Below, piece after piece: positions 1-7,231 of a stretch of DNA of 64,000 bases. A program made the position numbers and the translations under genes. Within the stretch, counting starts at the first letter, position 1. The number at the start of each line of letters is the position of its first letter. This DNA comes from an uncultured bacterium (GTDB lineage: Bacteria > Bacillota > Clostridia > Oscillospirales > Acutalibacteraceae). Below the pieces are notes generated by a model. It saw nothing but the letters and a program-made list of their open reading frames with translations. It was not told the DNA's origin and ran no database searches. The DNA is taken from contig CASDTH010000015.1 in assembly GCA_949283655.1 (NCBI GenBank), forward strand, positions 1 through 64,000, read 5' to 3'.

Positions 1-112
1 GCCACACCACAGCGCGTTCGGCGAACGCTTCCCGAACTCAGCCGCTCACGCGGCTTCAAACAGGCGGAAAGGTTCGCTTTTTTGCCCTTCGGGCTAAAAA
101 GTCCCCTCACGC
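1..112 (-). repeat. Partial inverted copy of dispersed repeat family A
   Basis: Read as its reverse complement, this stretch matches the middle of the repeat at 136-604. It shares the GTGAGGGGAC core, a short hairpin of varying sequence, a TTTGAGCC-like segment and the CGCCGAAC-like end. The window edge cuts it off. It is therefore a third copy, head-to-head with the copy at 136. The 23 bases between them carry no gene. Seen by comparison within the window; function unknown. Confidence 0.65.
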
Positions 113-135
113 GCACGCAGCGAGTGGCATCAAGT

Positions 136-604
136 GCCGCCTGGGCCTATCTTTCCGCTTGAGGCTCTAAACTGCTTGCAGGCTCCGGGAGAAACCTGAC
201 AGGGCTTTCCCCTTCACTCAATGGCTGAAACCTTTCAACAGGCCGGCGGCAGCAGGCTCCGCGCATCTCCGGCGGGCCCGTGAGGGGACTTGCCTGCTTG
301 CAGGCAAGCGAGCGCACAAACTGTTTGAGCCGCCGTGAGGCGGTGCATTTTTGTGCGCCTCGCCGAACCGATTCAAAGAGATTCAAAAAACGTATCAGTG
401 CCGCCGCTGGCCGTATAGGGCGGCCCCTTTTGCCTCCTTTTCCGGCCGAACGGAAAAGGAGGGGCCCCGCGGCCTGAGCGGGAAAATAGAGCATATTGAT
501 TGATGGGGAAACCCCGGAACGGTCAAGACCGTTTCCTACAGGGCGGAGCGGCCGAGAGGTTTTCTCTGATTTTTGAATGAGTGCCTGGTTTCCCTGTACG
601 CGCC
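136..604 (+). repeat. Dispersed repeat family A, copy 2
   Basis: About 470 bp that reappears at 1977-2406. Both copies begin GCCGCCTGGGCCTATC. Both carry CTCCGGCGGGCCCGTGAGGG, then a variable short hairpin (GCCTGCTTGCAGGC here). Both contain the palindromic block CCTCCTTTTCCGGCCGAACG with its pairing arm and GGGGCCCCGCGGCCTGAGCG, and end in a TTTGAATGAG-TGGTTT-CTGTACGCG segment. Short open frames inside have no ribosome site and are not conserved between copies. Likely a non-coding interspersed element; no transposase or clear terminal repeat seen. Confidence 0.8.
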
Positions 605-796
605 CATGCAGGGTTTCTATCAACCAAAAATGCCGTTTGGGCGGCGCTATTTCATCTGCTGCAAAAAGAATCACAGCAGATTTTTATATGGAAAAATCAG
701 GCATGCAGAAAAGAATCCTTACTGTTTGTGAAAAAGGACCCCTCCCCCGTCAAAGCCCTACGCTTCTCAATTTGCTTCTAATCCAGAACTTACCGC

Positions 797-824
797 TTGT
801 ATTACGCCGGCAATCTGTTATAAT
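797..824 (+). promoter_or_regulatory. Sigma-A type promoter of the SH3/C39-like gene
   Basis: TTGTAT at 797-802 and a perfect TATAAT at 819-824, spaced by 16 bases. The start codon at 867 follows after a short leader with GAGG at 857-860. The ~190 bases between repeat A and this promoter hold nothing else that I recognise. Confidence 0.7.
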
Positions 825-866
825 CCTGAATCGCGGGCTCACCGCAAATCAAGAACGAGGTGTTTT

Positions 867-1847
867 ATGAAAAAAATTTTTTCCATATTTATGGCCGTCG
901 CTCTTGTCATCCTGATCGGAGCAGGTATGAACCGCCCGGCTCAGGCGGCGGCCAGCGGCTCTTCCGCCGGTACAGTAGCCACATCCTCCGGCAATCTGAA
1001 TGTTCGCTCTTCCGCATCCACCTCCGGCAAGGTGCTCGCGAGTCTTCCGCGGGGCGGCTTTGTCACCCTGCTTTCAAAATCCGGCAGTTGGTGGAAGGTG
1101 GAATATGCCGACGGTAAATACGGCTATGTACACGCCGATTATATCAAATCCGTCTCCGGCTCCTTTGCCGCTCAGGTACAAACAAGCTCGGGCAATTTGA
1201 ACGTCCGTCAGGGCGCCGGCACCAGTTATGCCATACAGACCTCGCTGCCCAGGGGGAAGGCGGTCGTCGTCCTCTCCCAATCCGGTGGATGGGCCAAAAT
1301 TCTGTATCATGGCACGCGCACCGGCTATGTCAGCAGCCAGTATCTTAAAACGTTTTCATCCAGCCCCACTTACCCGGCGATCCGGCTTTCCGTTGTCAGC
1401 TTTAAGCAGACGGATTCACGCTGGGCAAATGTGAAGCTCGGCAGCTCCGGCCAGACCATGGCCCAAATTGGCTGTACGACAACCGGCATCGCGATGATGG
1501 AATCCTTCCGTACCGGTACGACGATTTACCCCGACGCAATGTCCAAAAAGCTGAGCTATTCCGCCGGCGGTGCATTGTATTGGCCCTCCAATTACGTCGC
1601 CGACACCAATGCAAGCGGCTATCTCAGCAGGCTCTATGCACTGCTGAAACAGGGCAAACCTGCGCTTATCGGTGCGAAGAACGCCTCCGGCGGGCAGCAT
1701 TGGGTTGTCGTAACCGGTTATCAGGGCGGGGATGCGCTTTCCGCAGCGCAATTCCTAGTGAACGATCCCGGTTCCAACACAGTGAGCAACCTGCAGCAGT
1801 TTTTAAACAAATACCCGAACTTTTATAAGATCATGTATTACCGTTAA
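867..1847 (+). CDS. Secreted SH3-domain C39-like cysteine peptidase
   Basis: 326 aa exported protein. An N-terminal signal peptide (basic MKK, hydrophobic core, AQA-AAS cleavage region near residue 28) is followed by two bacterial SH3 repeats of about 60 residues, each with a GNLNVR motif. The C-terminal half resembles peptidase_C39_2 domains. Cys203 lies in IGCTTTG, His278 in GQHWVVV and Asp300 in VNDPG, which would form the papain-like triad. SH3b repeats of this kind usually bind cell wall, so a wall-associated protease or amidase-like enzyme is inferred; the substrate is unknown. ATG is preceded by GAGG and a good promoter. The gene lies between two direct copies of repeat A, so it may be a mobile or recombining cassette. 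Confidence 0.85.
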   Translation: MKKIFSIFMAVALVILIGAGMNRPAQAAASGSSAGTVATSSGNLNVRSSASTSGKVLASLPRGGFVTLLSKSGSWWKVEYADGKYGYVHADYIKSVSGSFAAQVQTSSGNLNVRQGAGTSYAIQTSLPRGKAVVVLSQSGGWAKILYHGTRTGYVSSQYLKTFSSSPTYPAIRLSVVSFKQTDSRWANVKLGSSGQTMAQIGCTTTGIAMMESFRTGTTIYPDAMSKKLSYSAGGALYWPSNYVADTNASGYLSRLYALLKQGKPALIGAKNASGGQHWVVVTGYQGGDALSAAQFLVNDPGSNTVSNLQQFLNKYPNFYKIMYYR

Positions 1848-1976
1848 GGCAACACCGGTTCGCCGGCATTCACACAGGGATACAGCGGGCGCGTTGAAAA
1901 ACGCAGCCTTCCGAATGTTTGTTATAACCACTATAATCTTGCTTGTGGTGCGGCCATGGCGCTGAAAACCGCTGTT

Positions 1977-2406
1977 GCCGCCTGGGCCTATCGTTACGTT
2001 TGAGGCTTCGAACAACTTGCGGGCTCCGGGAGAAGCCTCCCGGGGCCTTCAGTCTATCTCAGTGGCTGAAGCCCTTCAACAGGCCAGCGACGGCAGGCTC
2101 CGCGCATCTCCGGCGGGCCCGTGAGGGGACTTTTCGCCTGCAAGGCGAAAAGCAAACGCCCAAAATGTTTGAGGCTACGTGAGTGGCCGAGTTTTTTGGG
2201 TGGTTTGCCGAACACATCAAAGAGATCTATTCACATACCAGTGCCGCCGCTGGCCGTGCAGAACGGCCCCTTTTGCCTCCTTTTCCGGCCGAACGGAAAA
2301 GGAGGGGCCCCGCGGCCTGAGCGGAGTAAAATCCAATTTTTAGTTGTGGTGCAGCCAGAAAGTTTGATTTGATATTTGAATGAGTATCTGGTTTCGCTGT
2401 ACGCGA
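1977..2406 (+). repeat. Dispersed repeat family A, copy 3
   Basis: About 430 bp, in the same orientation as the copy at 136-604. It shares the start GCCGCCTGGGCCTATC, the GGCGGGCCCGTGAGGGGACTT core, the palindromic CTTTTCCGGCCGAACGG block and the TTGAATGAG-CTGGTTT-GCTGTACGCG end. The internal hairpin differs (TTTTCGCCTGCAAGGCGAAAA), as if the stem sequence drifts while pairing is kept. No gene occupies 1848-2464 apart from this element. Confidence 0.8.
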
Positions 2407-2464
2407 CTGAGCGCGTTGCAGATATTCATTCTGCAGCGCGCCCGTTTTTTCTGCTCACAGCCGC

Positions 2465-3427
2465 TTACACACGGGTCTCCAACACGGTCAGCACGCCGCA
2501 AAGCCTGCAGGCCCCACTTCCTGCCGGGAGGAAAATACTCTCCCCCTTTTTTAGCGGCAACGTCTGCCCGCAGGAGGTAAGCGTCCCCTCGCCTTCCAGC
2601 ACGAGCAGGGAAACAAAAGAGTCTTCCTCTGCATCCAGCACAGCCTGCGTATCGATCTCCAGCAGCTGCGAGGTGAACAGCTCACAGGATACCAACAGCG
2701 TTTTGGTATAGCCCTCAAAAGGTTGGGGCTCTCCCTGCGGCCTGCCGCTATGTGCCGGCGGCGCACAGCGGGTCACCTCCACCGCCTTATCCACATGCAG
2801 CTCGCGCGGCTTGCCATCAGCGCCGACGCGCCCATAGTCATAAACCCGGTAGGTTGTATTGGAATTCTGCTGAATCTCCGCCAACAGGATACCCTTACCG
2901 ATGGCGTGAAGCGTGCCCGATTCAATGAAGAACAGATCCCCCTTCTTCACAGGCACCCGGTTGACAACCTCCAGCAGCGTTTGATCGGCAATCCGGCGGC
3001 GGAATTCTTCCTTGGAAATCTCTTTTTGAAAGCCATAGATCAGCTCCGCGCCCTCCTGCGCATCGAGGATATACCAAGCCTCTGTTTTACCGAATTCATG
3101 CTCAACCCGCCGCGCATAAGCGTCGTCCGGATGCACCTGCACGGACAGGTTCTCCTTCGCATCAATGAGCTTGATTAAAATGGGGAAATAATCAAAGCGC
3201 TGCGCGTGGCTGCCAAGGCACTCCGGCCCCATCTCTTGAATCGCCCCTGCCAGCGTCATGCCCTGATAACGCCCGCTCGCCACCACATTCTCCCCCTGCG
3301 GGTGGCAGGAAAGCACCCATGCCTCCGCAAGCCGGTCCAGCGGCGCGTCAACGCCATATTCCTCGCGCAGCCGTGTGCCACCCCAAATATAGTCCTTCAC
3401 AGCGGGTGTTAACTTCAGCGGTTCCAT
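2465..3427 (-). CDS. manA: Mannose-6-phosphate isomerase, class I
   Basis: 320 aa cytosolic zinc enzyme interconverting mannose-6-P and fructose-6-P. N-terminal LTPAVKDYIWGGTRLREEYG is the typical opening of type I PMI. QVHPDD carries the metal-binding Gln and His, KTEAWYIL follows, and GTLHAIG supplies another active-site His. Length matches the short Bacillus/Clostridium form. I place the start at 3427 because AAAGGGG lies 11 bases upstream; nine further upstream codons are open but lack a ribosome site. It probably follows the small gene at 3476-3685 in one transcript (48 bp gap). Confidence 0.93.
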   Translation of the reverse strand: MEPLKLTPAVKDYIWGGTRLREEYGVDAPLDRLAEAWVLSCHPQGENVVASGRYQGMTLAGAIQEMGPECLGSHAQRFDYFPILIKLIDAKENLSVQVHPDDAYARRVEHEFGKTEAWYILDAQEGAELIYGFQKEISKEEFRRRIADQTLLEVVNRVPVKKGDLFFIESGTLHAIGKGILLAEIQQNSNTTYRVYDYGRVGADGKPRELHVDKAVEVTRCAPPAHSGRPQGEPQPFEGYTKTLLVSCELFTSQLLEIDTQAVLDAEEDSFVSLLVLEGEGTLTSCGQTLPLKKGESIFLPAGSGACRLCGVLTVLETRV

Positions 3428-3475
3428 ACTGATATAAACCCCTTTCTTCCTCAATCTACTGCCCCTTTGGCAGTA

Positions 3476-3685
3476 TCAGAGCGCATCTTGCAATGCAAGC
3501 GCGCGCCGGTACAGTGGGTCAAGCTCACAGCCGCAACTCCCGCACTCCCGGTTTGCCTGCTCAATAGCAGCGATCAAGTGCTCCCGGTCTCCACGCCCCT
3601 CCAGCCAAGCCGCAGCCGGTTCTGCGATCAGCCCCCAGCCAGACGCTGCAAATTTTTCTAAAATGCCTTTGAGTTCTTCGTTCAA
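3476..3685 (-). CDS. Small conserved-looking protein with CxxCxC motif
   Basis: Not recognised. I read a 69-aa protein from a TTG at 3685, because AAGGAGGA sits 7 bases upstream; longer readings of the frame run into a repeat end and lack a ribosome site. The product begins NEELKGILEKFAASGW, is mostly helical in composition, and carries CGSCGCEL near the C-terminus, which could bind a metal. It ends 48 bp before manA on the same strand. Function unknown. Confidence 0.6.
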   Translation of the reverse strand: MNEELKGILEKFAASGWGLIAEPAAAWLEGRGDREHLIAAIEQANRECGSCGCELDPLYRRALALQDAL

Positions 3686-3745
3686 TGTGAATCCTCCTTG
3701 ACGCGCGCCGTCTGCGAAATAGCTGCGCATATTCTGTTCAACGGC

Positions 3746-3777
3746 TAGCATCCGTGTACAGGGGTACACAGATTTTA
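3746..3777 (+). repeat. Solitary end of repeat family B
   Basis: TAGCATCCGTGTACAGGGGT with the following bases closely matches the left end of the element at 31109-31355 (TAGCATCCGTATATAGGGGT). No matching right end is visible nearby, so this is a relic or a solo terminal repeat in the divergent gap between the small gene and the FemX-type gene. Confidence 0.6.
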
Positions 3778-3987
3778 TTTTATCACGGTGTGGGAGGAAA
3801 AGCAACCGCCATAGCCGCCGTGCATAACCCGCCCAAAATCACGCACACTGATAATCCTGCGCTCTGTTTGTTTTGACAACGGCAGCGGATTGGATTATAA
3901 TGATTTTTGCGAATTGGCTGTTCTGCGGCCGGTTCAGATTGGAATTGCAAATCGAGAAATACGGTGGCAGCATAGGAGGCAACGCTC

Positions 3988-5043
3988 TTGGAAATCATCA
4001 AACGCGAGCAGGCGGCGGAATTTGACGCCTTTGTCAAAAGCCATTATAAGGCGAGCTTTATGCAGGGCAGCCCCTGGGCAGGGGTCAAAAAAAACTGGCA
4101 GTGGCGCGGCGTGATCAGCCGCGGAGCGGATGGCAAAATTGACGGCACCATGGCGCTTTTGATCCGTAAAGTACCGGGGATGCCTTATTCCCTGATGTAT
4201 AGCCCACGCGGCCCGGTGTGTAACCCGCATGACCGCGCAATGGTGAAAAAGCTGGTGGATGCAGCCGTTGAGCTTGGCAAGGAATTCAACGCCTATGTGC
4301 TGACGATGGACACCGATATTAAGGTGGACGATCAGGAATTTGCCGCACTGGTGAAGAGCCTTGGCTTCACGGTGGATTCCACCACCCAGAGCTTTGAAAC
4401 GATTCAGCCGCGTTTTGTGTTCCGCCTGGATGTAGAGGGCAAAACGGAGGATGAAATCTTCAACGCCTTTGCCTCCAAGCACCGCTACAACATCCGTGTT
4501 GCCAAGAAGCGGGGTGTTGAGGTAAAAATCTGCGGCCCGGAGGCGGCGGAGGATTTTCATAAAATTATGATCGAAACCGGTAAGCGGGATGATTTCGGCA
4601 TCCGTTCCACGGAATATTTCCGCAGCATTCTGGAGAATTTCGGTGAGGATGCGCGCATCTATCTGGCCTATTATGAGGGGCAGCCGATTGCAGGCTCACT
4701 CGCTATCCACTATGGCGATAAGGTCTGGTATCTCTACGGCGCCTCCTCTAATGCGCACCGCAATGTGATGCCGAATTATCTCGTGCAGTGGGAGATGATC
4801 CGCTGGGCAATCGAGACCGGCTGCCGGATCTACGATTTCCGCGGCGTATCTGGCTATTTGGATGAGAGCAACCCTCTCTATGGCATTTATCGCTTTAAAA
4901 AGGGGTTCAGCGGGGAGTTGACGGAGTTTATCGGTGAAATGAACCTCATCCTCAAGCCGTTTGCCTTCCGCTTGGTCACACTGGGCGAAAAAACGTATAA
5001 AAAGCTTCGCACCATCAAACGCCGTTTGGCGGAGAAGAAATAA
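3988..5043 (+). CDS. FemX/FemAB-type peptidoglycan bridge aminoacyltransferase
   Basis: 351 aa. FemABX enzymes add amino acids from aminoacyl-tRNA to lipid II or peptidoglycan stem peptides at the inner membrane face. The sequence shows the two GNAT-like halves of this family: an N-terminal part with SFMQGSPWAGVKK and YSPRGP, and a C-terminal part with ASKHRYNIRVAKKRGVEV, KVWYLYGASS, PNYLVQWEMIRWA, YDFRGVSG and LYGIYRFKKGF. The start is TTG with AGGAGG 7 bases before it. The added residue cannot be predicted. It is followed by a terminator and then an alanine racemase-like gene, consistent with cell-wall supply. Confidence 0.9.
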   Translation: MEIIKREQAAEFDAFVKSHYKASFMQGSPWAGVKKNWQWRGVISRGADGKIDGTMALLIRKVPGMPYSLMYSPRGPVCNPHDRAMVKKLVDAAVELGKEFNAYVLTMDTDIKVDDQEFAALVKSLGFTVDSTTQSFETIQPRFVFRLDVEGKTEDEIFNAFASKHRYNIRVAKKRGVEVKICGPEAAEDFHKIMIETGKRDDFGIRSTEYFRSILENFGEDARIYLAYYEGQPIAGSLAIHYGDKVWYLYGASSNAHRNVMPNYLVQWEMIRWAIETGCRIYDFRGVSGYLDESNPLYGIYRFKKGFSGELTEFIGEMNLILKPFAFRLVTLGEKTYKKLRTIKRRLAEKK

Positions 5044-5100
5044 ACAGCGCGTGCTGTTTCTTGCCAGCATGTGCGGTGGGTGAAGCAGCCGCAAGATTTG

Positions 5101-5128
5101 GAAATGCCGTGTCAAGCGGCATTTCTTA
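5101..5128 (+). terminator. Rho-independent terminator after the FemX-type gene
   Basis: GAAATGCCG pairs with CGGCATTTC across a 7-base loop, followed by TTATTT. It separates the FemX-type gene from alr. Confidence 0.6.
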
Positions 5129-5167
5129 TTTGCCCAAAACCGCTTTGTCAAAAAAGGAGGCTTTACC

Positions 5168-6259
5168 ATGCGCTATGTCGTAGAACGAGATTATTTAAAA
5201 AACAACGTCGAGATTATCAAAAAAGAGCTGAATGGCGTGCCGGTGATCGGCACAATAAAAGCCAACGGCTACGGGCTCGGCACCGTGCAGTTTGCACGCG
5301 AGCTGGTGGAAAACGGGATTCACTTTCTCGCTGCTGCCCGACCGGAGGAGGCCGCCGCCGTGCGCAATGCAGGCATCGACTGCCCGGTGCTGCTGCTCAG
5401 CCCTGTGGCGGAAGAAAGCGATGCAGAGCTGCTGATCGAGCAGGATATCATCGCCTGCATTGGCTCGCGCGAAAGCGCGCTCCTGCTGGAGGAAACGGCC
5501 GCTAAGCATCATGCCACACTCCGTGCTCACCTGAAGCTGGATACCGGCTTTGGCCGCTACGGCTTCCTCCCGGGCGAGGAGGAGGAGATTGCTGCGCTCT
5601 GCAGCTCGCTCCAGCATGTACAGATCACCGGCTGCTTCACCCATTTTTCCAACGCCTTTGGGAAAGATTCCTCCTCCGTAGACCGCCAGCTGAACATTTA
5701 TCAAAAAATGACGCAGGAGCTTGAGCGTTTGGGAATGAAGCTTGGAATGAAGCATGTGGCAAACTCCACTGCTGCGCTGCGCTTCCCCTATACGCGGCTC
5801 GACGCGGTGCGCATTGGCTCCGCCTTTCTGGGGCGGCTCTCTGTGCCGAACACGTGGGGCTTCCAGCGCGTAGGGCATATGGAGTGCGAAATCACCAGCG
5901 TAAAACATCTGCCTAAGGATTCGAATATCGGCTATGCAGATATCTACCGCGCACCACGCGATATGACTGCCGCCGTCGTCCCAGTGGGCCACATCGATGG
6001 TTTCGGCCTGACCAAGGCCAACGATATGTGCCGCCCGGTGGATAAGCTGCGGTATCTGGTGCATGCTGTGAAGGATTTCTTCCGTGATACGCAAATTTAC
6101 GGCCAGCTCAACGGCCGGCGCATCCCGCTTGCCGGCCGCGTAGGTTTGACGAACGTGGTTTTTGATGTGACCGGCGTGGACTGCCGCCCCGGCGATATTG
6201 TTACGCTTGACGTCAATCCCCTGATGGTTGACAGCGGCGTGACCCGCGAATACGTTTGA
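5168..6259 (+). CDS. alr: Alanine racemase family PLP enzyme
   Basis: 363 aa. Alanine racemase makes D-Ala for peptidoglycan. Lys31 in GTIKANGYGLG is the PLP-binding lysine. LKLDTGFGRYGF, HVANSTAAL and the RIGSAFLGRL segment are family motifs. Tyr256 in IGYADIY is the second catalytic base. Oddly, the substrate-pocket segment that usually reads GRVCMDQ is GRVGLTN here, so the conserved Met-Asp pair is absent. The enzyme could therefore be a broader or different amino-acid racemase. Start: AAAGGAGG ahead of ATG. Family assignment is firm; substrate less so. Confidence 0.88.
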   Translation: MRYVVERDYLKNNVEIIKKELNGVPVIGTIKANGYGLGTVQFARELVENGIHFLAAARPEEAAAVRNAGIDCPVLLLSPVAEESDAELLIEQDIIACIGSRESALLLEETAAKHHATLRAHLKLDTGFGRYGFLPGEEEEIAALCSSLQHVQITGCFTHFSNAFGKDSSSVDRQLNIYQKMTQELERLGMKLGMKHVANSTAALRFPYTRLDAVRIGSAFLGRLSVPNTWGFQRVGHMECEITSVKHLPKDSNIGYADIYRAPRDMTAAVVPVGHIDGFGLTKANDMCRPVDKLRYLVHAVKDFFRDTQIYGQLNGRRIPLAGRVGLTNVVFDVTGVDCRPGDIVTLDVNPLMVDSGVTREYV

Positions 6260-6305
6260 GGTGGGCCTCACGCCTTGTAAGCCCACCACAAGAGCAAAGC
6301 AATAT

Positions 6306-6349
6306 AAAAAAGACGGTTTCCCGCCCACATACAGGAAGCCGTCTTTTTT
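6306..6349. terminator. Bidirectional terminator between alr and the 41-aa peptide gene
   Basis: AAAAAGACGGTTTCC pairs with GGAAGCCGTCTTTTTT. Both arms carry A/T tracts, so it can end alr transcripts on the plus strand and the peptide transcript on the minus strand. Confidence 0.85.
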
Positions 6350-6368
6350 GAGAAAGAATCCGAGCAAC

Positions 6369-6494
6369 TCAACCAAAAATACCAAAAACCTTTTCGATGC
6401 TATCGAAAATGATCCCAACAATATTCTGGGCCTCACCGCTTGCGCCTGCCTGGGCAAGGATCCCCTGGATCGTGTCAAAAATAGAACCGAGCAT
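6369..6494 (-). CDS. 41-aa amphipathic peptide, possible bacteriocin-like or membrane-active
   Basis: A 42-codon frame with ATG at 6494, preceded by GGAGGAGG at ideal spacing and followed by a strong terminator. The peptide opens MLGSIFDTIQGILAQ, continues through a Gly/Ala linker, and ends VGIIFDSIEKVFGIFG. The two halves repeat the pattern IFD-[TS]-I-x-x-[IV]-[LF], suggesting two amphipathic helices. There is no leader or double-Gly motif and no neighbouring transporter. It could be a leaderless bacteriocin, a modulin-like peptide or a small membrane effector; no family recognised. Supported by ribosome site, terminator and a candidate promoter, not by homology. Confidence 0.6.
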   Translation of the reverse strand: MLGSIFDTIQGILAQAGASGEAQNIVGIIFDSIEKVFGIFG

Positions 6495-6535
6495 TTTAAT
6501 TTCCTCCTCCTTTATCATTTGGATGCGAACAACAG

Positions 6536-6565
6536 ATTATCAACCGGTTTTTGCAATTGCAACAA
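6536..6565 (-). promoter_or_regulatory. Candidate promoter of the 41-aa peptide gene
   Basis: On the minus strand TTGTTG (6560-6565) and GATAAT (6536-6541) with an 18-base spacer; the ribosome site follows about 30 bases downstream. A TATAAT further upstream has no good -35, so this is the better candidate, but the region is AT-rich and the call is weak. Confidence 0.35.
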
Positions 6566-6817
6566 TAACACTGTTGTCCTCATCAAATTTATTATATTTG
6601 ATATATTTTCCTCAATTGTTACGAAATTGTAAACATTGAACTTATTTTCTACAAAATAAAGCGAATTCCGTTAAATGGCTCATTTGCTTTGCATATCAGC
6701 ACATAAAAGCCAAATAATACGATAATTAGATATATTTGAATTATATTATTTGTTTCATAAAATAAAAAAGTTAAAAATGGTAAAAATCAAATTTTTAACA
6801 CTTTTTGCGATCAGGTA
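6566..6817. other. AT-rich intergenic island
   Basis: About 250 bases of strongly AT-rich DNA with many A and T runs, in sharp contrast to its neighbours. I see no open frame with a ribosome site and no clear hairpin. It separates the divergent peptide gene and the ncRNA and may hold upstream activating A-tracts. Confidence 0.5.
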
Positions 6818-6845
6818 TTGCAAATTCTATTTTTTGAGGTATAAT
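6818..6845 (+). promoter_or_regulatory. Sigma-A promoter of the long-hairpin ncRNA
   Basis: TTGCAA at 6818-6823 and a perfect TATAAT at 6840-6845 with a 16-base spacer, preceded by A/T tracts. Predicted start near 6852. Confidence 0.7.
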
Positions 6846-6851
6846 AGAAAC

Positions 6852-7035
6852 GATAGCGGAAGTGTAAAGCCGAAGTAAGTGGGCAGAGCAAAAGCTATCT
6901 TCCTGCCGGGACCGTTACCCCGGCAGAGGCGGGCTGTATGAAGAGCGCAGCTCGCTTTTTTATATTGCTCTGCTCTCCCTGCGTATTTTCGGAATCACAG
7001 CCTGCCCCCGCCGTACGAAACGGCGGGGGCTTCCT
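6852..7035 (+). ncRNA. Unassigned structured ncRNA, long imperfect hairpin (6S-like shape)
   Basis: About 185 nt from the promoter to a terminator. The 5' arm at 6870-6892 (CCGAAG then GCAGAGCAA) pairs with the 3' arm at 6965-6992 (TTGCTCTGC then TTCGG). Inside, CTGCCGGG at 6903-6910 pairs with CCCGGCAG a few bases later. GCCCCCGCCG at 7004-7013 and CGGCGGGGGC at 7021-7030 form a terminator with a T-rich tail. No open frame has a ribosome site. Length and long-rod shape resemble 6S RNA, but I cannot match family-specific bases, and it lacks the SRP RNA GGAA/AGCAG core. Confidence 0.55.
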
Positions 7036-7039
7036 TTTC

Positions 7040-7231
7040 CTCCCAAGGTCAGCAGAGAATTTTAGCGCCTTCCAGCGCTTCAGACACGGGCGGCGGCTGG
7101 CTGCCAGCGGCCTGGCCCGAGGACGCCGCCAGCATGTGCCTGGGCGCGCCCCGGCGGCAGCGCCCCACTGCACACGAATGCTCCACATTTTATGTGCTCT
7201 GCTTGCGGTACATTCCGGTTGAAAATTGATT
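7040..7231. other. GC-rich non-coding stretch between ncRNA and queA
   Basis: The sequence turns very GC-rich around 7085-7165. GGCGGCG near 7088 can pair with CGCCGCC near 7125, with GCTGGC-GCCAGC nested inside. I see no ribosome site or T-tract, so it is neither a clear gene nor a clear terminator. Confidence 0.35.

Noticed and set aside
147..870. Several short open frames inside repeat A copy 2 and just after it
   Set aside because: No ribosome site and the frames are not kept in the second copy at 1977-2406.
5195..6478. Open frame antisense to alr (about 430 codons)
   Set aside because: Mirror of alr codons; it would also run over the terminator and the peptide gene.
6261..6639. Two plus-strand open frames after alr
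   Set aside because: They run through a terminator hairpin and overlap the better supported 41-aa gene on the other strand.
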